From CAYUVF01 sp964448045 (GTDB lineage Bacteria; Bacteroidota; Rhodothermia; Rhodothermales; Salinibacteraceae): DNA of 39,674 nucleotides. Numbering within the stretch: the stretch's first letter is position 1; the number at the start of each line of letters is the position of its first letter. Positions 33,760-39,674 of this stretch are shown in pieces. The translations under genes were made by a program, and so were the position numbers. The notes beneath the pieces are model-generated. The model worked only from the letters and a program-made list of their open reading frames with translations, was not told where the DNA came from and did not search any database. Where the stretch lies: positions 1-39,674 of the forward strand of contig CAYUVF010000041.1 in NCBI GenBank assembly GCA_964448045.1. Reading direction: 5' to 3'.

Positions 33760-33807
33760 GCGGGAGCGTGGAGGAGCGGGAGAAAAAGCGCTCCTCCATC
33801 CGCCCGC
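33760..33807 (+). terminator. Long hairpin between UPF0173 and phosphoesterase genes
   Basis: A 19-base stem with three mismatches (33760-33778 against 33789-33807) encloses a loop of ten bases containing AAAAA. It begins just after the UPF0173 stop and ends 20 bases before ATG 33828. No T-run follows, so it may be an intergenic processing or attenuation element rather than a classical terminator. Confidence 0.45.
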
Positions 33808-33827
33808 GTTCCCATCCTCCTGCGCCC

Positions 33828-34319
33828 ATGACCCTCGGTATCGTTTCCGATACGCACGGCTATTTTCACCCGGCCCTCGCCGAGGTGTTCGCCGATGTCG
33901 ATTTGATTCTGCACGCTGGCGACCTTGGCGATCTGTCGGTGCTGGATGCGTTGGAAGCCGTCGCGCCCACGAAAGCGGTGTGGGGCAACGTCGACGGCTG
34001 GGAGATCCGGCAGCGCGTCCCCGAAAACCAGCGACTGACGCTGGACGGCCTCGACGTCCGCGTGAAGCATATCGCCGGGCGGCCCGGACGCTGGCAGGAA
34101 GGGATGGGCCGCGTACTCGCGAAGGACACGCCCGACCTCTTCATCTGCGGCCACAGCCATATCCTGCGCGTCGAGCGCGTGGCCGATCTCGATGACATGC
34201 TGTTCATCAACCCCGGCGCCGCGGGCAAGCAGGGGCTCCATCAGGAGAAGACGTGCCTGCGCCTCCGCATCGAAGACGGCGCCGCCAAAGACGCCGAAGT
34301 CATCCACCTGGACGAATGA
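33828..34319 (+). CDS. YfcE/MJ0936-type metallophosphoesterase
   Basis: Small calcineurin-like phosphodiesterase of 163 residues from ATG 33828 (MTLGIVSDTHGYF). Metal-binding motifs of the family appear in order: SDTHG (Asp7, His9), HAGDLGD (Asp around 30), VWGNVDG (Asn around 50), CGHSHI (His pair around 107-109). The last motif normally contains the catalytic and metal histidines and is intact. The region ending INPGAAGKQGLHQE is also typical of the YfcE group, which hydrolyses phosphodiesters in vitro; natural substrates are unclear. In-frame sequence before 33828 runs through the hairpin and is Arg/Ser/Pro-rich, so the shorter start is preferred. It is the last gene of this plus-strand group and converges on the GlmU-like gene. 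Confidence 0.92.
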   Translation: MTLGIVSDTHGYFHPALAEVFADVDLILHAGDLGDLSVLDALEAVAPTKAVWGNVDGWEIRQRVPENQRLTLDGLDVRVKHIAGRPGRWQEGMGRVLAKDTPDLFICGHSHILRVERVADLDDMLFINPGAAGKQGLHQEKTCLRLRIEDGAAKDAEVIHLDE

Positions 34320-34321
34320 GG

Positions 34322-34354
34322 CAGGTTCGGGATTCAGGGTTCTGCGTTTAGGAA
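34322..34354. repeat. Single-armed vestige of the heptamer-type repeat
   Basis: Between the convergent phosphoesterase and GlmU-like genes, cAGGTTCgggATTCAGGGTTCTG resembles the GTTNCAG units seen at 2003-2069 and 3365-3470. No clear inverted arm follows. Confidence 0.4.
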
Positions 34355-34400
34355 GTGGCTCGCACGAGGAGGCAGCCCAACCGCCCTCACGCCCAACCGC

Positions 34401-35693
34401 TTAAAGGTGCCGTTCCCGCTCGGCCTGCGTCTGCTCGAAGACGTGCTTCAGCAGCGCGCGGTCGGCGTCGGTGAGCGGGTGATCGCGGCGGGCCATGACG
34501 GCCTCGGCCACGCGCAACGCCTTCTCCAGCCGATACGTCGTAAAGCCCTGCGCGGCGGAGCCCCACGCAAACGACGGCACAAACCGCGGCGGCAGGCCCG
34601 ATCCGTACACGTTGCAGAACGTGCCGATGACCGTGCCCGTGTTGAGCGACACGTTGATGCCCGTCTTCGAGTGGTCGCCCATGAACAGCCCCACGAACTG
34701 CGCACCCGTATCCTCGAAGTCGCCGGTCGCCGCGTTGTAGACCGACACCGTGCCGTAGTCGTTTTTAAGGTCGGAGTTGTTCGTGTCGGCGCCCAAGTTG
34801 CACCAGCGCCCGAGGTAGGCGTGCCCCAGAAAGCCCGCGTGCGCCTTGTTGGAGTACGAGTGGATCACCGTGTCGTGCACCTCGCCGCCTACTTTGCTGT
34901 ACGTCCCGATCGCTGCCGTGCCGATATTCGCGCCGATCTTGACCTGCGATTTCCGTCCGATGTACGCCGGCCCGCGGACCACGGCCTGCTCCATTACCGT
35001 CGCCTTGCGGTCGATGTAGATGGGCCCGGACTCGGCGTTGAGGATGGCGCCCGGCCGGATCGTGGCCCCCGGCGCGATGTAGATCCGCTCGGGCCGCACG
35101 CCGATGGCACGCGGGTGCACCGAGGCGTCGGAGCGCTCGTGGATCGTCTCCAGGATGTTGTACGGACCCGTGCGCGCCGCGAAGTCGCGCTCCAGTGCCG
35201 GCGCCAGCGCATCAAGCAAATGCCATAGGCGACCGATGCACGTCGCGTCCTCGATGGTCTCCATCGGGAGGTGGTCGAACAAATCCGGCGTGATTGGATC
35301 GCCCGATGCCAGCGCCTCGGGAGCGGCCGCGGCATCGGGCAGCCAGGCGGCGACGAGCGTACCCTTCGCCACGAACGCCCGCGCCGATTCCCGCTCGCGC
35401 ACCGCCCGCCGCAGCCGGTCCAACGCCGGCCCCTCCGCTGCGACGAAGCGCCCGTTGACGAGCAACAATCCATCATCGGCTGGCAGAATGTTAACCGGGA
35501 AATCGTAGCGCTGCGCTGTCACCGCAGCGAGGGGCGCGCGGACGTGCAGCGTGGTCGCAGGCTGGCCGAAGGCGTCGCGCGCCGTCTGCAGGAGCGAACG
35601 GATTCCCAGCCGCAGGTCATACACGGCGCGGGCGTCGACGAGCGGGCGGAGGGGGGCAACCTGGTCGTCTTCAAACAGGCCAAGGTGGGGCAT
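34401..35693 (-). CDS. GlmU-like protein: truncated nucleotidyltransferase-type N-domain plus left-handed beta-helix
   Basis: Cytosolic protein of about 430 residues of the type often annotated as a putative sugar nucleotidyltransferase (GlmU family, PF13562) in Bacteroidota. I start at ATG 35693 (MPHLGLFEDDQVAPLRPLVD), which matches the usual L-FD-N-L-PL-TRP-like beginning; the frame is open to 35744, but that part is not family-like. The N-terminal 180 residues lack the pyrophosphorylase signature GXGTRM. The C-terminal half (about 195-400) is a hexapeptide left-handed beta-helix: IYIAPGATIRPGAILNAESG, VRGPAYIGRKSQVKIGANIG, HAYLGRWCNLGADTNNSDLK, and NTGTVIGTFCNVYG. It is divergent from the transaldolase gene, with a perfect palindrome between them. 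The actual reaction is uncertain; acyltransferase or structural roles are possible. Confidence 0.85.
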   Translation of the reverse strand: MPHLGLFEDDQVAPLRPLVDARAVYDLRLGIRSLLQTARDAFGQPATTLHVRAPLAAVTAQRYDFPVNILPADDGLLLVNGRFVAAEGPALDRLRRAVRERESARAFVAKGTLVAAWLPDAAAAPEALASGDPITPDLFDHLPMETIEDATCIGRLWHLLDALAPALERDFAARTGPYNILETIHERSDASVHPRAIGVRPERIYIAPGATIRPGAILNAESGPIYIDRKATVMEQAVVRGPAYIGRKSQVKIGANIGTAAIGTYSKVGGEVHDTVIHSYSNKAHAGFLGHAYLGRWCNLGADTNNSDLKNDYGTVSVYNAATGDFEDTGAQFVGLFMGDHSKTGINVSLNTGTVIGTFCNVYGSGLPPRFVPSFAWGSAAQGFTTYRLEKALRVAEAVMARRDHPLTDADRALLKHVFEQTQAERERHL

Positions 35694-35744
35694 GAGCGGA
35701 GCAAGTTGGGTGCGAAGGACAGGGGAAGCGCGCAGATCGGGCAA

Positions 35745-35794
35745 GATTGTAACGAAGATAAAGCAAACTCAATGTACCAGCAGTCGTTACAATC
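35745..35794. promoter_or_regulatory. Perfect 11-base inverted repeat in divergent promoter region
   Basis: GATTGTAACGA (35745-35755) and TCGTTACAATC (35784-35794) are exact reverse complements, separated by an AT-richer 28-base spacer. They lie between the GlmU-like start (35693, minus) and the transaldolase start (35882, plus). Each arm begins with TTGTAA, which could also be read as a -35-like element for a promoter pointing inward. This suggests shared control of the two genes. Confidence 0.45.
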
Positions 35795-35881
35795 GGCCCT
35801 TTATCGGACGAGGCCGGCTCGCCGATCCAACGCGGCATCCGCAGACCTCTGTTCCATTCCATCACCGACTGCGCTACTGCC

Positions 35882-36556
35882 ATGAAATTTTTTATCGACA
35901 CGGCCAACCTCGATGAGGTCCGCGAGGCGAACGATATGGGCGTCCTCGATGGGGTGACCACCAATCCGTCGCTGATGAAAAACGAGGGCAACGTGGACTT
36001 CCACGAGCGCATCTTCGCCATCTGTGAGGTTGTCGACGGGGACGTCTCCGCCGAGGTCACGGCAACGACCTTCGACGGCATGATGGAGCAGGCGCACACG
36101 CTCGCACAGATCCACGACAACGTCGTCGTCAAGATCCCGCTGATCCGTGCGGGCATCAAGGCGTTGCGGGCGCTCTCCGGCGAAGGCATTCGCACGAACT
36201 GCACGCTGTGCTTCTCGCCAACGCAGGCGCTCATCGCTGCCAAAGCGGGCGCTGACTACATCAGTCCGTTCATCGGCCGGGTGGATGACATCTCGACCGA
36301 TGGCATTCAACTCATCGAAGAGATCGTCCAGATTTACGCCAACTACGGCTTCGAGACGGAGGTTCTGGCGGCGTCGGTGCGCCATCCGATGCACGTGAAG
36401 CAGGCCGCGTTGGCCGGGGCCGATGTGGCGACGGTGCCCTTCGATGTCCTGAACCAGCTGCTCGACCACCCGCTGACGGACCGGGGGCTGGAGCGCTTCC
36501 TCGACGACTGGGAAGATTACAAGGCGGCCCGCCGCGCCGAAGCGGGCATGACGTGA
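35882..36556 (+). CDS. tal: Transaldolase, small (type 3B) form
   Basis: Pentose-phosphate enzyme of 224 residues in the small transaldolase/FSA family. Signatures: MKFFIDTANLDEV (start and catalytic Asp6), GVTTNPSLM (24-32), VVVKIPLI (Schiff-base Lys84) and NCTLCFSPTQALIAAKAGAD. Two positions separate true transaldolase from fructose-6-phosphate aldolase. The residue equivalent to E. coli FSA Gln59 is Glu58 here (SAEVTATT), and the one equivalent to Tyr131 is Phe130 (SPFIGRVDD). Both are of the transaldolase kind, so I assign transaldolase activity. The C-terminus (GLERFLDDWEDYK) is normal. It is divergent from the GlmU-like gene and about 120 bases before the beta-CASP gene. Confidence 0.94.
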   Translation: MKFFIDTANLDEVREANDMGVLDGVTTNPSLMKNEGNVDFHERIFAICEVVDGDVSAEVTATTFDGMMEQAHTLAQIHDNVVVKIPLIRAGIKALRALSGEGIRTNCTLCFSPTQALIAAKAGADYISPFIGRVDDISTDGIQLIEEIVQIYANYGFETEVLAASVRHPMHVKQAALAGADVATVPFDVLNQLLDHPLTDRGLERFLDDWEDYKAARRAEAGMT

Positions 36557-36677
36557 GTCCGTGCGCCGAAAAGAAACATTCAGAAAGGGCCCAATGTTTT
36601 CAATCCGATTCTGGCCTCTCTCCCTCGGGCGGCGGTCCCGAACTCCTTGTTGATCTCCATCGGACGAAGTCGACCTC

Positions 36678-38069
36678 ATGAAGTTCATCGCACTGGGCGA
36701 TACCGAAGACATCGGCGCGAGCTGCCATTTTCTGGACATCGAAGGGACAGGCCTCGTGCTGGATGTTGGATCGGATCCCAGCCGGGACGGGCAGGCCTCG
36801 GTGCCGCGCTTCGACCTGATCCACGAGCATCCGGATCGCTACGTCGACCACGCCATCATCTCGCATGCCCATCACGATCACATGGGCTCGCTGCCGGTGC
36901 TCATCAAGGAGTTCCCCCACGTGATGGCGCACATGACCGAGGCCACGCGGCGGCTCGTCGATTTCTTGCTGCCGGCGTCGGCACGGCTCCAGAAGCGCAA
37001 GCTCGAATCCGGAGAAACGGATACCGAGCCGCTCTTCGAGGAAGACGAGGTCGAGAATTACAGCCAGCTCTATCTGACGCATGCGCTGGAGGAGCCGTTT
37101 AACGTGACGGGGTTGCGCGGCGCCTCGCCGATCGAGGCGCAGTTTTACACGGCTGGGCACATCCTCGGCTCGGTGGGCGTGGAGCTGGTCTTCAAGCAGG
37201 GGGGCGAAGACCGCCGCCTCTTCTTTACGGGCGACACGAACCGCTCGGGCCAGACGATCCTCCCCGGCGGCCGCTATCCGGAGCGCACCGACGTCCTCGT
37301 GCTGGAGTCGACGCTCGGCAACGATCCGGAGATGGAGCAGACGACCCGCGCGCTCCAGGTACAGCAGTTCAAGGAAGCCCTGGAGCGCGTGATGAGCCGC
37401 GGCGGTACGGCCCTGATTCCGGTCTTCGTGATGGGCCGCGCGCAGGAGACGCTTGCGCTCATCGACCAGTTCAAACGCGAGGGCGTCATCCCCGACTTCG
37501 TGCCTGTCTACACGGCCGGCTCGATGCGGGCCATCGCCGACGTGTACGATCAGACGCGCCAGAGCACGCCCCGAAACGATCCCGATTTTCGCGTCTTCGG
37601 CGTCGATCAGCGCCGCTTGCCGTACAGTGACAACGGGCAGCGTGAGGCGCTGGAGGGGCCCAGCATTCACGTTATGAGCAGCGGCATGATGTTCGAGCCC
37701 ACGCTCTCCAACATGCTGGGCCGCAAGATCATCGAGGACAAAGACAACGCGATCCTGCTGGTCGGCTACGCCGTCGAAGATACGCCGGCGCGCCGGCTGA
37801 TCGATGCCGTCGAAGCGGGGGGCGACGACGTCACGCTTCACCCAGAAACCGGGCCGCAGCCAATTCGCTGCGAAGTGCAGAAATTCCGGCTCAGCGGCCA
37901 CTCCGACCGCCGTGAGCTGCTTGATCTCGTGGGCGCCCTCCAGCCCGAAGACGTGGTGCTCATCCACGGCGAGACGGAGGCCCGGCAGTGGATGGCCGAG
38001 AACATCCAATTCTTCTACCCCGAAGTCAACGTCCACCGCCCCGCGTGGGGCGAGCCGCTGGAGCTTTAG
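36678..38069 (+). CDS. MBL-fold beta-CASP ribonuclease-like protein
   Basis: A 463-residue metallo-beta-lactamase protein with the beta-CASP insert, the family of CPSF73/Ysh1-like RNA-processing nucleases. Motif 2 is ISHAHHDHMGSLP (about residues 61-73), the following His is in FYTAGHILGSVG, and the Asp is in FFTGDTNRSG (about 183-192). The beta-CASP motifs are also present: A is the Glu in VLVLESTLGND, B/C includes LIPVFVMGRAQETLAL, VMSSGMMFEP and the His of KFRLSGHSDRRELLDL, and motif 4 is VVLIHGETEARQWM. The N-terminus is unusually simple (MKFIALGDTEDIGASCHFLD), with no KH domain. It probably acts on RNA in the cytosol; the target is unknown. It follows transaldolase on the same strand. 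Confidence 0.93.
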   Translation: MKFIALGDTEDIGASCHFLDIEGTGLVLDVGSDPSRDGQASVPRFDLIHEHPDRYVDHAIISHAHHDHMGSLPVLIKEFPHVMAHMTEATRRLVDFLLPASARLQKRKLESGETDTEPLFEEDEVENYSQLYLTHALEEPFNVTGLRGASPIEAQFYTAGHILGSVGVELVFKQGGEDRRLFFTGDTNRSGQTILPGGRYPERTDVLVLESTLGNDPEMEQTTRALQVQQFKEALERVMSRGGTALIPVFVMGRAQETLALIDQFKREGVIPDFVPVYTAGSMRAIADVYDQTRQSTPRNDPDFRVFGVDQRRLPYSDNGQREALEGPSIHVMSSGMMFEPTLSNMLGRKIIEDKDNAILLVGYAVEDTPARRLIDAVEAGGDDVTLHPETGPQPIRCEVQKFRLSGHSDRRELLDLVGALQPEDVVLIHGETEARQWMAENIQFFYPEVNVHRPAWGEPLEL

Positions 38070-38077
38070 GCTCAACT

Positions 38078-38306
38078 TGTCATCCTGATCCCTGTCCCCA
38101 ACTTGATTACTCCGTCAGCACCACGGGCATGCCCTTCGGCCCTCGCTTCGCTCGTGTGGGGATCTACTCAGGGGCCCGGAGGGTCATCCCTTGCGGGGAT
38201 CTCCTCGAAAAGAGCGATGATTTATTCTGGGAGATCCCGGATCGAGCTTGGAGAGTTCACGCCAGAAACCGGAGGTTCACGAAGTAAATCAGGGTCTGGG
38301 ATGACA
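38078..38306. repeat. Foldback intergenic element with imperfect terminal inverted repeats
   Basis: A 229-base non-coding segment framed by TGTCATCCTGATCCCTG (38078-38094) and the complement of TGTCATCCCAGACCCTG (38290-38306), 13 of 17 positions matching. Inside is a nested perfect pair, GGGATCTCC (38196-38204) and GGAGATCCC (38230-38238), as well as CTTCGCTCG and GGATCTACTCAGG. It resembles small mobile or REP-like repeats found between genes of many bacteria. It sits between convergent genes and no target-site duplication is obvious. Confidence 0.5.
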
Positions 38307-38337
38307 GCTTATCTCTCTCGGTAGGCGTTATCATCGT

Positions 38338-39531
38338 TCATGCCTGCTCAAGCGCCGCGCTGAGGTCGCGCCAGAGGGCATCCGCCTCTTCGAGGCCGAC
38401 GGACAAGCGGATCAACCTCTCCGACACGCCGCTCGCGGCCCGCGTGTCCGGGTCGACGCCGTGATGGGTGAGGCCGGCCGGATGCTGGATCAACGTGTCG
38501 ACCGAGCCGAGGCTGACGGCCGGTGTGATCAGCTCGACGCCGGTGACGACGCGGGCCGCTGCTTCGTAGCCGCCGTGGACATCGAACGATACCATCGTTC
38601 CGGCGCCGCGCATCTGTCGGTCACGGAGGGCAGCAGATGGCCCTTTGGCCTGTCCCGGATAGTAGACGCGGGCCACCTTCGGATGCTCGCTGAGGCGCTG
38701 GGCGAGGTTATCAGCGGTGGACTGGGCGCGGTCGACGCGGGTGGGGAGCGTCGGCAGGCTGCGGTGGAGCAGGTAGGCTGCCCACGGATGGAGCAGCCCG
38801 CCTGTCATCACGCGCACCTGGCGCAGCCGCTCGGCCCAGGCCGTGTTGGTGGAGACGACGCCCGCAATCACATCGCCGTGCCCGCCTAAGAACTTCGTCG
38901 CGCTGTGCAGCGAGAGCGCCGCGCCGTGATCGAGCGGACGCTGGATCGTCGGCGGTGCAAATGTCGAATCGACCAGCACCGGCACCGATCCGGCCTGCTC
39001 CACGGCCGCTTCGATGTCGACGAGCCGGAGCGTCGGGTTCGCGGGCGTTTCGAGGAGCACCAGGGCTGTTTCGGGGCGGATGGCATCGGCAATCGTCTCG
39101 GGTGGGGCCCACGTCACGTCGAAGCCGAGCAGATTGCTATCGAGCAGCAGATCCGTTGTGCCGTAGATCGGACGGAGCGCGACGACGTGGGAGCCGTGTT
39201 CACGCGCGGCCAGGAGCGCCGCCGTTATCGCCGCCATGCCGGAGCCAAACGCCACGGCTTCATCGGCGCGTTCGAGCTTTGCGATGGCCGCTTCCCAGCG
39301 CGCGACCGTCGGGTTGTGCAGCCGCGCGTAGACCGGATCGGGTGCCGACTGTGCGCCGTGAGCGAGCGCATCGAGGCTGGCGGAGGCCCGGTCGAGGTCG
39401 GTGAACGGGTAGGTAGTCGACAGGTCGACGGGCGGCGCATGGACGCCGCGTTCGGTGAAGTCTTCGCGTCCGGCGTGGACCGCATCGGTGAACGTAGACG
39501 AGGGCGCCGTGGGGGTGTCAATCATGACCAT
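38338..39531 (-). CDS. Cys/Met metabolism PLP-dependent enzyme (cystathionine gamma-synthase/lyase or methionine gamma-lyase family)
   Basis: PLP enzyme of 397 residues in the trans-sulfuration family. Visible signatures: VHAGREDFTERGVHAPPVDL (typical N-terminal start of the family), STTYPFTD, DPVYARLHNPTVARWE (substrate-loop Tyr and Arg), GSGMAAITAALLA, the Asp of VLVDSTFAPP that contacts the pyridine nitrogen, and the Lys of LHSATKFLGGHGDVIAG that forms the Schiff base. The C-terminal SLGSVDTLIQHPAGLTHHGV, RLIRLSVGLEEADALW is also standard. Cystathionine synthase, lyase and methionine gamma-lyase cannot be told apart from these motifs. Start is ATG 39531 (MVMIDTP); ATG 39525 is possible. 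The sequence upstream of the start is unusually AT-rich and holds a promoter-like element. Confidence 0.92.
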   Translation of the reverse strand: MVMIDTPTAPSSTFTDAVHAGREDFTERGVHAPPVDLSTTYPFTDLDRASASLDALAHGAQSAPDPVYARLHNPTVARWEAAIAKLERADEAVAFGSGMAAITAALLAAREHGSHVVALRPIYGTTDLLLDSNLLGFDVTWAPPETIADAIRPETALVLLETPANPTLRLVDIEAAVEQAGSVPVLVDSTFAPPTIQRPLDHGAALSLHSATKFLGGHGDVIAGVVSTNTAWAERLRQVRVMTGGLLHPWAAYLLHRSLPTLPTRVDRAQSTADNLAQRLSEHPKVARVYYPGQAKGPSAALRDRQMRGAGTMVSFDVHGGYEAAARVVTGVELITPAVSLGSVDTLIQHPAGLTHHGVDPDTRAASGVSERLIRLSVGLEEADALWRDLSAALEQA

Positions 39532-39616
39532 CAGAATATCCCGAATAAAATTCCATTTGATTGTAATATTCGCAATATTGTTTAAATGAAAGCAAGGAAT
39601 CGGAATTTAATTCGAT

Positions 39617-39645
39617 ATTATACGGAATCCAAAAGTTAGTGTCGG
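39617..39645 (-). promoter_or_regulatory. Sigma-70-like promoter of the Cys/Met PLP enzyme
   Basis: On the minus strand a consensus -10 TATAAT (39617-39622) is preceded by CCGACA (39640-39645) with 17-base spacing. The predicted start would leave a leader of roughly 75-80 bases to ATG 39531. The leader contains AATATT-CGC-AATATT (39566-39580), a small dyad that may be an operator. Pattern evidence only; Bacteroidota often use a different promoter type. Confidence 0.35.
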
Positions 39646-39674
39646 CATAGAAGAAGAGTAGTCCTCTACCGTTT

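Noticed and set aside
1..39674. CRISPR array, tRNA or rRNA genes, phage or transposase genes
   Set aside because: No regularly spaced direct repeats, no tRNA T-loop/anticodon pattern in any gap, and no transposase, integrase or phage protein among the recognised genes.

Overview
The window is GC-rich chromosomal DNA from a member of the Bacteroidota/Rhodothermota, most likely a Salinibacter-like halophile of the Rhodothermales. Evidence for this is a secreted LamG protein with a type IX secretion C-terminal sorting domain, a BamA/TamA-TamB pair, a long-form IspH, a GlmU-like protein of the type seen in Bacteroidota, near absence of Shine-Dalgarno sequences before start codons, several markedly acidic proteins, and a potassium uptake (KtrAB-type) locus. 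The genus assignment is inference. I see no prophage, CRISPR array, transposase, rRNA or tRNA; nearly everything is housekeeping or transport.

Positions 1-21846 form a long minus-strand block. In order of transcription it holds 6-phosphofructokinase, an NDUFA9-like SDR, deoxynucleoside kinase, a TonB-receptor-like barrel, ClpX, a YihY-type membrane protein, a BamA/TamA-family barrel, a giant TamB-like protein, an AI-2E-type permease, a small PH-like membrane protein, tRNA-guanine transglycosylase, IspH, a methyltransferase and an M20 peptidase cut by the window edge. The BamA/TamA-TamB pair is a clear functional unit for outer-membrane protein assembly. Positions 22161-27920 (plus) are an ion and stress block: TrkH/KtrB (with two apparent frameshifts), KtrA, an APC permease fused to universal-stress domains, and an ECF sigma factor. 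Then come a minus-strand flavin reductase (28022-28732), plus-strand genes for the LamG/T9SS protein, an OPT transporter, a UPF0173 hydrolase and a YfcE-type phosphoesterase (29104-34319), a minus-strand GlmU-like protein, plus-strand transaldolase and a beta-CASP RNase-like protein, and a minus-strand Cys/Met-metabolism PLP enzyme at the right end.

I did not find a convincing new multi-gene system. The items most worth following are: a Tgt in which all four canonical zinc ligands appear substituted; a TrkH gene with two compensating single-base shifts at G runs; intergenic inverted arrays of a GTTNCAG-like heptamer; a 229-bp foldback element at 38078-38306 with a possible relative before the APC-USP gene; and perfect or near-perfect inverted repeats in two promoter regions (35745-35794 and 28948-29008).
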